The notes under the pieces are model-generated. The model was given only the letters and a program-made list of their open reading frames with translations. It was not told where the DNA came from and did no database searches. From Sympetrum striolatum (Eukaryota > Arthropoda > Insecta > Odonata > Libellulidae), in contig OX388350.1 in the NCBI GenBank assembly GCA_947579665.1, forward strand, positions 80,991,152 to 81,055,151: a stretch of 64,000 bases of DNA, in the 5' to 3' direction. This document shows positions 43,972-56,200 of the stretch, one piece after another. A program made the translations under genes and the position numbers. The stretch's first letter is position 1. Each line of letters begins with the position of its first letter.

Positions 43972-44330
43972 TTATCGTAATCGTAAAAAAATCAAAGAAA
44001 TTTCAAACAAAAGAATGTTACCTTTCAAACGAAAGAGGTGTTCCAACTTAGCATTAAACTGCATATCTCTCTTATTTTTAAATTTTTTAATGTAATGTAT
44101 GTAATGATAGAGATTGATGGACTGTTTTATTTTAACTATCTTACAATGTGTGAATAACTTTCCTGATCGTAGACTATTCTGAATTAAGGCATTTAGTCTT
44201 AGGAATATTGCTTCACTGAAGCCGTAGCTGTTGAAACATCCCATGAATCTCACTTTAATGGCTCCTTTACTGTGGTTAGGTTTCCACCAAGTCTCATCCC
44301 AGCCCTTCGAAAACCGTTCTCTCTTAAGAA
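43972..44330 (-). pseudogene. Relic of a third PGRP half-domain, copy D
   Basis: The minus-strand frame reads KGWDETWW, VRFMGCFNSYGFSEAIFLRL and LIQNSLRSGKL and is open over more than 100 codons, the best kept example of this relic. The upstream half of the domain is missing, as in copies A and B. Confidence 0.75.
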
Positions 44331-44399
44331 TGTATGTACTAAATGAGGCTCTATCCATGTACTACCTTTAATCCTTTTGTGAATCGGGGAAAGAGAGAA

Positions 44400-44842
44400 C
44401 TAAAAAAGATCTTTGTAATACAAAGAAAAGAGATGATCAAACTTAATACTTCTTGGTGTATCTGTCTAATTTTCTTATTTCATTTTTTAGAAAATGCCCC
44501 AAAAATAATTTTTAAACTGGCCATTTGTATTCATTCTTACTTTATTATAATCTTTCGCTAACTTTCTTGAACATAGACATCCTGGATTAAGGCATTTAAT
44601 GCAAGGAACATTGGTTTGCTTGGGCCGTAGCTGTTAAAAAATCCCAAGAATCCCACGTTAAGGGCTTTTATCTTTTGGAATTCTTTGTTCCAAGTCTCCT
44701 CCCTACCCATGAATTCCCACACCCTTCCCTCTTTGGAAAGTAAAAAATTAAATAGAATTGTTACATTATGCAAGTGATGAATTCTCTCTATTGTATTAAA
44801 ATAATTTGAGAAGCATCTTGCGTTCCACTTTGATATGTACAT
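44400..44842 (-). pseudogene. PGRP copy D, fragment of the second PGRP domain
   Basis: The minus-strand frame 44842-44558 reads ISKWNARCFSN, LFNFLLSKEGRVWEFMGREE and VGFLGFFNSYGPSKPMFLALN, then loses the frame. The fragment starts in the middle of domain 2; what lies upstream of it (44843 onward) is downstream sequence of another PGRP unit. This is a fusion produced by deletion or unequal exchange. Confidence 0.82.
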
Positions 44843-45125
44843 ATATAGAAAACATTATAAGTGATAAAATTTAATACACCTCTTTTCCCGTTTAGAATGT
44901 ATATGATCTGGTTGTATTATAAAGAAGACAAATTAAGAATAATCCATATCGTTATTTAATTAATGAATATTAATGAATTATTGAAAAAATATCAGCCTGT
45001 GTACTAGAAATTATATGCATAGTATATTATTGTGACGTTTGTTGATGAAATAAGTGAAAATAGTTTGATGCAAGCACTTGAAATAGGTATTCATACCAGA
45101 AAGAACATTGCAATTTTGAATTGAA
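44843..45125 (-). repeat. Inverted fragment of the region downstream of a PGRP copy
   Basis: Reverse complement of 7111-7440 (landmarks CACTTATAATGTTTTCTAT and TGCAAGCACTTGAAA inverted). It is a second, independent copy of text that also occurs at 42680-42990. Confidence 0.7.
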
Positions 45126-48100
45126 AACCACACTCACAAAACATTTGGCACTACAAGCATATCAAATTATTCACAAAATGAACAATAAATTGTAGAAATG
45201 CAGATTATTACAGTCACACAAAATTCAATCTGTAAGACAGAAACCCTTACTCTCATAGATCTGTCATATATAAAAAGAGCTCAAACTAATTTTTCAAAAT
45301 AAATGCTGTTAGGAACTGTTTTACCTTCATTAAACATTAAATAAATTAACAGCAAACCTTACAAAATAGAATTTCTTTTCTATATGAAGACTCGTGAATT
45401 TTAAAAGAATATGCCATATCCAATTACAAGACTGAGAAAATCCTTTATAATATTAAAACCAATACCTTTTGGTTCTAAAGGGACCTAGCGTTTCTAGAAA
45501 ACTTCCCAAAAATCTTCAAAACATAGAATGGAAAGTATGGAAACTGCTGACAAACATTGATGGACATTAAAATAAAATCTGAGCATATTCAGTTAAAAAG
45601 CAACTACAAAATTTTGAAAATATACATAAAGATATTCATCAGTTTGTCAGATGTAATAAAGATATAGTTTGAATTGAGATGAATTCCATAACATTAATAA
45701 AGCTACAACACAACTTGACACCCAAAGAGCAAACAAAGAAACAATAATCCTATCTTCCTTCAGGAAAAATAAGTATATTATGCACCTAAACTGTGAAATA
45801 ATACATTAGGAAATGCAAGACATAATAAAATCTAGGAAAAGAAAATGGAATAATTTGAAAACAACAAAAGAATACATTCAATACAGACATTTTAAAACAG
45901 TTAATTTATTTGAAGCAAACAGTATGAAAAAGTTTAAGAACTCCATGAAATATATGAAAAGAAAAACTTTCTTTGGCAAAATTTAAACAGTATGAAAGAA
46001 AATATGGAGTAGGTATTGTTATCTAAAAGTTCAAAATGTTCAGTATTCTCAAGTTGATTTGCTTCTTTGAGTAAGTCCCTAAATCTAATTCCTTAGCCAA
46101 TCACTTCAACTCAAAGAAAATATTGCAATACTACCTCAAACAGTTTATAAAATATGTAAAACTCAAAAGTAATGCTTATGGTGTACAAATAGTTACAGTC
46201 ACACATACCAGAGTAAACTCTCCTACTAATCTTTTTGTAAGAGCAAAATAAATTCATTGTGAAGGAATAAATGTTTTAAAATCCAAATATGCAGACACTA
46301 GTATTTGAAAATATAAAGTCTCCAAAACTCTGTAATTTAAAGGGAAACTCAATGATAAAGAAAGCAATGATATAAAAATAACAAATGGCCTAGATATGAT
46401 CAAAAATTTTCCTGATACTGAACAAGAATAAATAAGTGTGCAAAAATTCTAGACAATGTTAATTGAGTCTTTAAAATATATGTGAAAAGGTTTAAGTATC
46501 CCATGGAATATAAGAAAGAAATATTTAAATGAGCAAATTATAATAAGTAGAGAAGAAAATTCCGCATCCTGAATTCCTGAATCTCAAATTTTTTTTTTAA
46601 GTTCCCAATGTTTGGTGGAGCCTAATTGTAAGTCCCAAAATTTAATTGATAAGTCAATCACTTGCACTCATTGAAAATTTTGTATTACAACATCAACACT
46701 CCTACTTCAAATAGTTACATAAAACCTACATACAATAATGAAAAGTTTTCAGAAATAAAATTATTACAGTCACCTAAATTTCAATCCATCAGCAGTTCTT
46801 TAAGTCATATGAAACCATTTTCTTCAAAAACTTGTCCTATGGAAAATGAATTCAAAGAAATTTCACAAATAATTACGATTAAAAAATTTTAGCTAGAATC
46901 AAGATAACTTTAGAAAAGTAAACACCTAACATTCCAAAATGCTGACGCTTGCAAATGAAGGGCTATCTTTCTTCTTGAATTTCTTGAAAGACTTTACTAA
47001 AAGCTACTTACATCAAATGTGAAAGGCAAGTCTCATCTAATTACACGAATATTAATATATAATTTGAGTAAGCCAAGATTAAAAAACTTAAGACAAATCT
47101 GTTAAAAATGAAAACAGATATACAACAGTATATAATGACAATTTGTTTGGTTATGCATCAAGATCTACAGGCCATCTGCTTCAATAAAGGTCAGTTGATA
47201 ATATTTTATTGTAAATGATGATCTTTTTAAACGATGAAATTAATTGCCATGTTCTATATTTACTATAGATAAAATTTAAATTTAAAATGCATGTAAAGTA
47301 TTAATACCAGGAAATTGAAAAGCCAATATGAACAGGATAATGATGCTGAAGACAAATGTGACATAACAAATAAAAAAAACTGTGGCTAAGGAAAGGTGCC
47401 AAGATAACTGTCCAAAGAAACATGAATAAACTGACAAAAAGTGAGAAAAGTATTAACTTTTGAATAAATTATACAAATCTAACAGAGAAATACAATTTTG
47501 ATATGTGATAGTTAATGTAGCTATTCATTGTTTCGAAGAATTACATGTAGTCACAGCAATTTGTAACTGAAGATGACAAAATAAATACCCGATTTATTAA
47601 AAAATTATGAAAGAATAATAAAGAGTAGATAGTGCAATTAAAATTGTGAAATGATATTATGGAAAATGTATGACTATGGAATACAATTGCAGCAAACAAA
47701 GATGAAAAATTTTAACTCCACTCTGAAGAATATGAAAGGAAGTGTTGGATTGTATTAAATAAGCAGAAAAGAATGGATTATACTTGATGATCTGGAACCT
47801 GCTCATCTCAACCTGAAATTCTCAAAATTATGAAAATTAATTTTCAAGAAACCATATGAAAGTTTAAGAATTCCAATAAAAGTATGGAAAGAAATATTTA
47901 ATTGGATAACATATAGCACATAAAAGAGAAACTATTGAATGTGCATTGTAATCTAAAAGATAAAAATATTCAAAGTTACTAAGGTGATTTGCTTCACTAG
48001 AGTTTCTCATAAATTTTCGAGAAGTTTACTTTTATTATGCACGAATTTCATAAATACGAGTATATTACACTGTCTAATCTCTGGCCTGTTATACTCATCT

Positions 48101-48250
48101 TGGATGGTCATTACAGATGTGATTATCTTGGCCAAAAAGAACCACATGATCATTACTTCATCTTAATTCCACCCACAATTTACAGCCCCTAGATATGACA
48201 TTCATGGAGCCTTAGAAGACGTACATACTACAGCAAGGCATTTCTGTAAA
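45126..48250. repeat. A-rich region with decayed long-period repeats
   Basis: A module of the form TATGAAAA..GTTTAAG...TCCATG..ATATGAAAGAAATATTTAA recurs with changes near 45918, 46487, 47720 and 47853. ATTACAGTCAC recurs near 45210, 46190 and 46765. The spacing is irregular, several hundred bases or more. The plus strand is A-rich. No coding frame. Confidence 0.45.
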
Positions 48251-48825
48251 TAACTTTTGATTTGATATTTATTTTAAATACTTAAATATGTACGGTGCTC
48301 TTAGTACCATATTGTATAGTTTTTCCTTTTTTAAAACATTTTAAACTATTTTTTGAAAGGGCCCAAATTTGCACCCCAATTTTTTTAGTTCTATTTATAC
48401 AAGGTTTTGACAAATCCTCGTTTTCTAATAAGAATAATTGATATCAATCATCATTTTGCCTCTTATGAATTATCAAACTTGCCATAGTTGTTAATGAATG
48501 GGAAAATATAGAATTTTTCCTAAATAAAGTGCCTTTAAGTCTAAAAAAAAGAGGGTGCCCATATTTACCACTTCACTATGAGAAACTCAAATGTGCACAT
48601 CACTAAACTTTTTCTCTTTCCTTTTACTGCTAATTTGAAGAATTATCAACATATTACACAGCTAGTATGTCTTGTCTAATTTGTATATAAACATTTGTGC
48701 TTATCAATATAAAGTCCAACCTCGCTATTATCTGAAATAAAGTTATATTTTGCTTTTAATTATACCGATGAATCATTTTGATGCTAATCTTTCCGTAATT
48801 AACTTTGTCCACTTAATAGTAGGTA

Positions 48826-48902
48826 CAGTCCTGGCCAAAATTAACGCACCACATCCCTAGCGCTCCTAACGACCGGTGGTGCGTTAATTTTGGCCAGGAC
48901 TG
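48826..48902. mobile_element. 77-bp palindromic mini-MITE, copy 2
   Basis: TA lies at 48824-48825 and 48903-48904. The 27-base arms (48826-48852, 48876-48902) pair perfectly and begin CAGTCCTGGCCAAAATTAAC. Same length as copy 1, in the opposite orientation judged by the loop. One arm position differs from copy 1 on both arms in a way that keeps the pairing (G:C there, C:G here). Confidence 0.9.
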
Positions 48903-51900
48903 TACATACGTATGCACTTGAGATATTAAATAAGTCTCAACATTTGTGTAAAAGCACAATATTTTGGGGGTCTGCTAAAGATAGATGGTTTTGACCAACT
49001 ATTGTTTATTGGAGGTGGTTCCGAATATCTTTTGGGCTGATTAGTTTACAGATAAATGATTGATATATGCCATTAATTCTGTAATTTACACTTTATAGAA
49101 TGCTTGATGGAAGTTACATTTTTAATCTTTTGCAATATTATTTTTATATCAATATTCTGCATATAAATTTTCATCCGGTCAATGATTTATAAAATGTCTC
49201 ACAGATAATTTCGAAAGGTCTAGAAATCTTTGTAATTGAAAACGATGGTTAATATTAAAAAAGGTTAAATAAAAGAATTGATGTGCTTATTTCATAACCG
49301 ATGGGAGAGCAATCAAATTGATTAAGGAAGAATGCTGCTTCGACATGTTACACTTTTGGTGACCTTGCCGCATCGGCGGATCCAGAGGGGAGCCTACCTC
49401 CTCCTCCCAAATGCCTCCTTGATGATTGTGCAAAACCAGCAATTCACATGGGTAATGACGGTCAGCTCAAACTATAAGTAATAACAATGAGTCATACGAT
49501 TGTCGTATTTATGTATAAATGTAATTTTTCATGTCTTTTGGATATTTCATGAAATTGTAACCTTAAGTCAAAGAAAATTTAACATGTAACGCCACCGCCC
49601 TATCTTATTCAAGAGAGAGTCAGAAATTCGAGCTGATTGCTTGGTTCAGTCCTGACATTGAATTCAATCCGTTCAGTTCAAAATAAGCACGAAAACCCGC
49701 GTTGTTTTTGTTTGCAATTCCTCCCGCAGCGATCGCGTGCAAGCACTTTCAGTTCCGTCTTGTGATGAAATTTCAAAAACTTCGGATATCGCGCGACACC
49801 TGCTTATATAGGTCGAATTCAGAAATAAATGTAACGCTTCAATTTTGATCATTTGGAGTGCGAGCGGGCTTTCGTTTAGAACAAGATCTTTTCTTCGGAG
49901 AACTCGAAGAACCTGAGGAACTTCAGTTTCTAAGGCGACTAAATAAGCAGTATAGAATGTCCTCAAGAGTGATCTCCAATGTCATTGAATTCTGAATAAA
50001 TATATTCAAAAATCCAGATATATGAAATTTTTATTCTGCCTTTTATATCATCGAATGCAAAAAATTTCAGCACGTTGAATTCGGAGTAGCTCGAAATGTA
50101 AAAATGTTTATGAAATACCAATAGTAAGTGGGTAAACGAACTCACCTCTCTCTATTGGTCATGAGCTTCAAGGACCGAAAACAAAAAGAGTTGTTGCAAC
50201 GTAAGAGGTAATCAACGAGTAGAGGTTACAACTGAGGAATTGCGTAGGAAAGAGAAAATAGCAACTCTAAAATTTTCATTTAGATTTAGTAACTGGTGAT
50301 ATATTTTGCAACGGATAAACTTTACGATTAATGCGCTAAGTTAATATTGATGTTGGCAATGTATTCTTTGACGCTTGTTTTAAGCAAATGCAATTTACCT
50401 CTAGTAGGCAGTGGAACTTAATCCATTAATTCTGAAAAATAAAAGAAAAGGTTGATGGTGGAGACGCGCGAGTGGGGATTTAAAATCCAAATATAGATTC
50501 ATTGGTTAATTAAATACATAGTATAATACATTACATAATAGGCTCAGCTATTCTTGGCCCATAGTACTATAACCAAAGAATATTATATATTTATTTATTA
50601 AAGCATTATGTCGTTATTGTACATGGGTAGTATGAAAGGTTATAGCACGTTTTGGGTTTATAAACGTTCTTCGTAACAGTTTATGAAAGCATATTGAGCA
50701 TTTTTTGAAAGGCAATCGCCAATATGGCTGCTTTGAAGTGCAGTTTTTGTTTTATAATAAAATAAAAACCTTTGTTGGGTTGGAAACGTTTCAGACTAAC
50801 CAAGTAAATATAGACAAAGAAAACATTATGAAGTAGACAATAAATTATTTTGTTTATGTTATTTTCATTGGGGCATAAGGACGATGGAGCTCTATAAGGT
50901 TCTTCAACATTTAGTGTGAAAATAATAGAGCAGATTGATTTTTTGCTGGCAAAAATTAATTATGCGCTTGGATATCAAACGAAGTAACCAACGTTAGTCG
51001 GCACATACACTTTGCATTATGTTTTTTTTCGAATTAAATCAGTCATACTAAAAAAGTAAATTCCTGATGTTTAAATATTAATTCATGCATCAAATTCCTG
51101 CTTGATTACCTATCTCTAGTCTCTTATATTGAGATAAAGATGCTCTTTGGATAGAGCTTGCGTGTTTTTCAAAACTTCGGGGAGAGAGAACTTAACTCAA
51201 TAAAACTTTGCAAGTCGCGGCGGCACTGCGTTACGCATTGATTCTTTTTAAAACTGTATCAGACGGTGATATTTCCGACCCTGAGCAATGGACAGGCACC
51301 AACAGAACTAGAGAAAGTTTCTGTAAGAAGAAAATGTTTTATAGAAAATGTGATAAATTACTTTCACTTGGCCTCCCAATTAACAAATTAATTCTTTAAA
51401 AAATGTGCATTAAAGTTCATGTTTTGCTGGATCGATGCGGTTTGTGAAATAAGAACCAATTTGACGAGCCAAGAAAGATGCAGATTGACGAGTTATAAGT
51501 GCACGTTCATGTTAAAATAATTTTGGTAAATCTTTATTTTTCTTCCTATTATACTTAAAAATGGAATCTATCCTTGCTTACCTATCTATTTAGCGTAGCC
51601 TATGAAACGAAGAGAAAAGTTCACAAAATTTATTTCACTGCAAAATCTGCGTCAAATATGTGAACATCTAAACAACTAGTGAAATAAATATATTAATGAA
51701 TGAATCTGCCAAGTTATCAGCTCAAAGGCTGGTGAAATCCTAAGGCCATCCGGATATAGTAGCTCCTTGTTTTGGAGAAGAAATAAGGTTTACTGGGCTA
51801 GATGAGGAGTGTGGTAATTTGGCCTTTCACCCCATTGCTTGAACGCAAAAAGGGAACGTGTTCACAGAAATGCAGTGCATTGACCCTATGAACACAGTTT

Positions 51901-52799
51901 TCACAGCATTCAATTAAGAGAGATCAAAAAGAATGTCTTCAATCTTTCATTTAAAATGTTTATATAATGACAAGGGAATGAGAGTAATGCGAATGAAACT
52001 CTCCTTCATCCTGTTGTAAATGGCAAATGAATAGTAATATATTCCTCAAGACGTTTAGAAGAAACTTATGAGCTATCTTAATAGTATAATTAATAAAACA
52101 TTATTACTTCAACATTATAGGGGCAAAAAGGATGTAAAACTACTGAGCACTTACTATATACGTTTAAAATCTTACATCTTATTATAGTATACACGTTTAA
52201 ATTTTACAACCATTATTAATTTTTCAATAATAATAAAAATAAATTTGCCGCAGTATGTTTGTTAACCAAAATTAGTGTCTTAAATATACTTGTGAGCAGT
52301 ATAATGTGAAATCTAATTAATATCTATCACAGGGAGAGATCTAGAAAATTTCCTGGGGATGATTGAATACGATATCCTCATGAACTCACTCATAAACAAT
52401 TTTTAAAATGTTTTTATTGCGGGAAATAGATTACAGTGAAGTGGATAGCATCAAATATAATAATAAATTTACCTATATTGATTGTAGTTAACTTCCCAAT
52501 CTGATTCTAATTCAAACTTTTCTTCGCATCCTAGGAAAATCGGTACTTCCACCAAGTATTTAATGTAAATGTATGCAATATTTTCCTCCTCCCCTGAATA
52601 TATCACGTCGTTTTTATTCAAAGATCGTTTCTGCATCTATTCTCGGCTGGATTTAATTACTCTTCGACCTAAAGAGAAAATTTCAGAATTTTTCCATTCA
52701 TATTATTGTAAATCGGATTCGAAGACACGTATCGTGGCTATGAACAAACAATTTTCGCGAGGTACCAATGCATACGCAATTATAGGTCATGCACAGAGC
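48903..52799. other. Mostly single-copy AT-rich DNA, no gene seen
   Basis: A possible SINE tail lies near 49020-49060. Otherwise I see no convincing frame or repeat. The minus-strand frame at 49673-49966 has no recognisable features. Confidence 0.45.
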
Positions 52800-52829
52800 A
52801 CAATCTGTTCTTAGAGGAAATCGGTACGT

Positions 52830-52990
52830 CTGTTCCCCTCCGTGAAAGCGGGCATCCCCGGTCGGTGGGGGGCGAAGGGAAAGCGAGGACTCCCCGTGGG
52901 AAAGGGCTAACGGGGGAGAGGGGAGAAGAAGTCTTCGGCCAATGAGAGGCGAGATCCTACTCAAAGTGTACGAGATACGAAGGCTTTTCG
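52830..52990 (+). promoter_or_regulatory. CpG-rich promoter region with CCAAT box
   Basis: The GC content rises sharply against an AT-rich background, with G-rich stretches and CpGs. A canonical CCAAT box (GGCCAATGAG) is at 52937-52946. No TATA box is seen. It lies about 200 bases before a good start codon on the same strand. Confidence 0.5.
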
Positions 52991-53148
52991 GACGCAGTGG
53001 CTGCAGCGAAGCGATAGTGTTAAAACCATCTTCCTCTCCGCACTACAAGACATCGCCGGCGACTCCACATCGCGACCCATCGCTTGTTACAGGAGAGCCA
53101 AAGAAAACAGCAAAGACGACTGTGTTGGGGAAGCATAGTTCGGTCGCC

Positions 53149-53271
53149 ATGGAGACCAAACCTCCGATGCAGGACGGTGGAGTGGCCGTCATCCAGCTTC
53201 CGTCGCCCGACAGCCTGTCCACGGCGTCCGTCAAAGAGTACGCTCCTTCCTTCAGCTCTGAACCCCCTCCG
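53149..53271 (+). CDS. Putative first coding exon of an unidentified gene
   Basis: ATG at 53149 stands in a strong context (GTCGCCATGG). The exon encodes 41 residues, METKPPMQDGG, then AVIQLPSPDSLSTASVKEY and a Pro-rich end, and stops in phase 0 at an excellent donor, CCG|GTGAGT. The same frame is open upstream to 52942, but that earlier ATG overlaps the CCAAT box, so the later start is preferred. Ser, Pro and acidic residues suggest a disordered N terminus such as the cytosolic tail of a membrane protein, but I do not recognise it. I could not find the next exon; a long first intron probably fills the rest of the window. Confidence 0.5.
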
Positions 53272-56200
53272 GTGAGTACGAATTCAGTTGGTAATCTCTT
53301 CATGATGTATCACTCGCTCCCAATCCGGACCTCCTCGACCGTTCTTCCTGCTTTGACCCTATCTTCCGCACCGGCTGACTCCAGGCTTCTTGATGACAGT
53401 TGCTAAATTGGAGCGCGGACTATTTTTGCGAGTAATTTACCTTATATTTTATCGAGCATAAATATTTGGGAGCCATTTTAATTCGGAAATTTAGTCAATA
53501 TTTTTTTTCGTATGTATTTGAAGAGGAATTGATATGATATCTTGGCTATTATTCTTTCTATTATCCTAGTGGATAATTCAGTATATAATTATTTAAAGGC
53601 TAGAATTTTTAAAGAGAAGTTACAATTAAATCGAATAGAAGAATGCGAAAATGTTTATGGTTTATAAACAACGTTCATTATGGATATTTAACATAATTTT
53701 AATGTTTTGTAAAATGTCTGTTGTCATGAGCTCTTGCGAAATTCATTTCTTGAGTTTCCATTCTAACCTAACTTCACACCTTAAATTAGCACCATAAAAG
53801 CAGTTGCATAGATAATGATTTGCAATTAAAACAATAAATTTCGTGGTATAATTCCAAAAATGGAATTGGCAACCAAAACTGGGTCCCCAATTAGGTGTTC
53901 CGAGGGATATTTGGCGGTGTTTTTGGTTAAATCACTAATTCTGATCGGGGATAATTCGAAACTGAAATGCGTTGACTATTAGAATTTGTTTTCAATTTTT
54001 GCTCGGAGTTTACATAGTCGGAACGAAAATTGAGTTCGGCCCGAGTTCAACGGATCCTTGCTCTACTAAACGGCCCGAATTATACAAGCATCGGTCTGAC
54101 TCAGCACACTCCAAATGGCCTACATTTCCAACGCCCTCCGAGACAAAAACATTCGGCCAAACCATTTCATGAGCTCAAAAAGTGTTCGAGTATTGGTGAG
54201 ATTGGACGAAAATCCCCACTTCCTCGAGGGGTCCGTATTAATCCGATTCTGGTATGAAATCATGATGAGGTGAACAGGCGATTGCAGGTTACGCGATGAC
54301 TTATTTTCGTAACTGGTTTTTCTCGCAACCTTTTGATGATGCGGAATCGAGATCTGCTCGCCGTTTAATGATCGGAAAAGTAAACCGAATGATCAACTCG
54401 GAGGGTATTAAAAATTCTTCCCTGGGGTTAACGATGAGGACCTTGTTATGGGTTCAGTTTCATAACGTTTTTCCTACAAAACTGTGCATTCGGTCATGTG
54501 TCAGAAATATATAACAGGAGGGATACGATCGTGCTTATCTCCGCGCAATTTTTATGTATATTTTGGAAAGACGTGCATTTTATCAATAATTTTCATGTTC
54601 AATGATTAAAGATTTTCATTTTTAATTTGGTTTGGTTGCAGAAAATTCACATATTTGATGGACGGAAATGTCCTAAATTCAAATCTGGTCGGTCAATGGT
54701 TTCCCTTCAATGGACATTTCCTTATCTACCGCTTCAAGTGCCCTTTAACTCTCTTGAGATTACTCTTACCAGGATTACCAGGGTCGGATTACTTAATTTT
54801 CCCTACTTCGTGGAACATTTTTTGCAATAGTAACTTGTTATTCTGTTTGAAAATCACTGTAAGTTAGCCATATTAAATTTAGCGTTAAAACTTGATGTTA
54901 TCGAAGGAAGTAATACATTTAACTTTGATGCCACTATCTTGGCAGAGATATTTGACATATTTTGTCTTCGACAGGGGCTCAATTGCTTATTTTGGCGAGG
55001 AGAGATTCCACGCGAAGATTTTTCAATTTATTTTACGAAATAATCTACTTTATTCATTAAAATACTCCGTCTCATACGTCACGAAAAGAAGACGAAATTC
55101 ACATTGCTTACTTTAATCACAAATGCGTTTTCCTAAGTTAAATTTTGACCCTTGTTTATTAGCACAACTTGGCTGCCTCTTCAAAGGTTTCATGCGCTAT
55201 TTTATACATTACTTTCAATTATAACTTTCGATGAATTACTTCCCAAACCTCATCTTAAGAGTTAATCATACTGTCTAAACCTGTCATACACCGGTACACT
55301 ATAATTCAGCTTGCCGGTAAGAGCACTATCGATGTTCTTACATTTACATTGCGAGCATTCAAATCTCCGATTGGTCGCCCCTTTGTTTGACATTAAAAAT
55401 CGAATACCGAAGCTCTTGTATCCCGTTAATTCCTGCGAATAGATGTCAAAAGACGAGGATGTGCCGCTCCATGAAAGTGAAAACCGCAGTTAACGGGGAA
55501 AGAGCAAGGGAAGGGGAAGACTGCAGGACACAGCTGCATGACTCTCTCTTTCGAAGTGGGACGTACGAATGAGCACCTTTTGGATTCATCTCTCTTGAAA
55601 TTGCCTTAGAATTCATTTTTGCCGTTGTCATTCCCTTCCTCGCCGCTTTAAGTCGATGAAAGCGCAGAAACAACGGTAAACATCAGTGCGTTTGGGTCGG
55701 CAAGGAGTTCGGGAAATTTGTAGACATAATGCATCGGTGCTAATTTTGCACATATATTGGAACGTTTTAAATCTAACAAATTATCCAGAGTGATTCACTT
55801 CCTAGGAGAAAGATTTAAATATAGTTGTACTTGGTTGAACCGTTGTCACAGGCTGACGACAAGAGAAAAGAATATTTGCTGTTTTTCACCAGACATTATT
55901 TTTTATTGCTACAGATTTACTTAACGTAATTAAACTGTACTTGGCGGGAGTAATTGCAATTTATTTGAGCGAGGAATTTCTTGGACTTGCTGTATCAGTT
56001 GCGATGGAACTTCTTGATAATGACAGAATGGAAAATTTATTGTCATTCCAGCGATCTCAAAAACTGCATATGTCGGGCGTTTTCCCCGATAACAATTGAT
56101 ACTTTAATTTTAGCTTGTACGCCATCACTCCATTTACTTCCGTCATATCCTTGGTATAAACAATTTTACCATTCTTCTTCTTTAGTTATCAAATAAGCAT

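Noticed and set aside
48826..48902. Transcription terminator hairpin or miRNA precursor
   Set aside because: TA flanks and a second 77-base copy elsewhere make a transposable element the simpler reading. Processing to small RNA stays possible but is not shown.
49673..49966. 97-codon frame on the minus strand
   Set aside because: No recognisable domain, no promoter or splice context, single copy.
53972..54257. Overlapping short frames downstream of the orphan first exon
   Set aside because: They overlap in two frames, have no shared splice sites in the right phase and resemble no domain.
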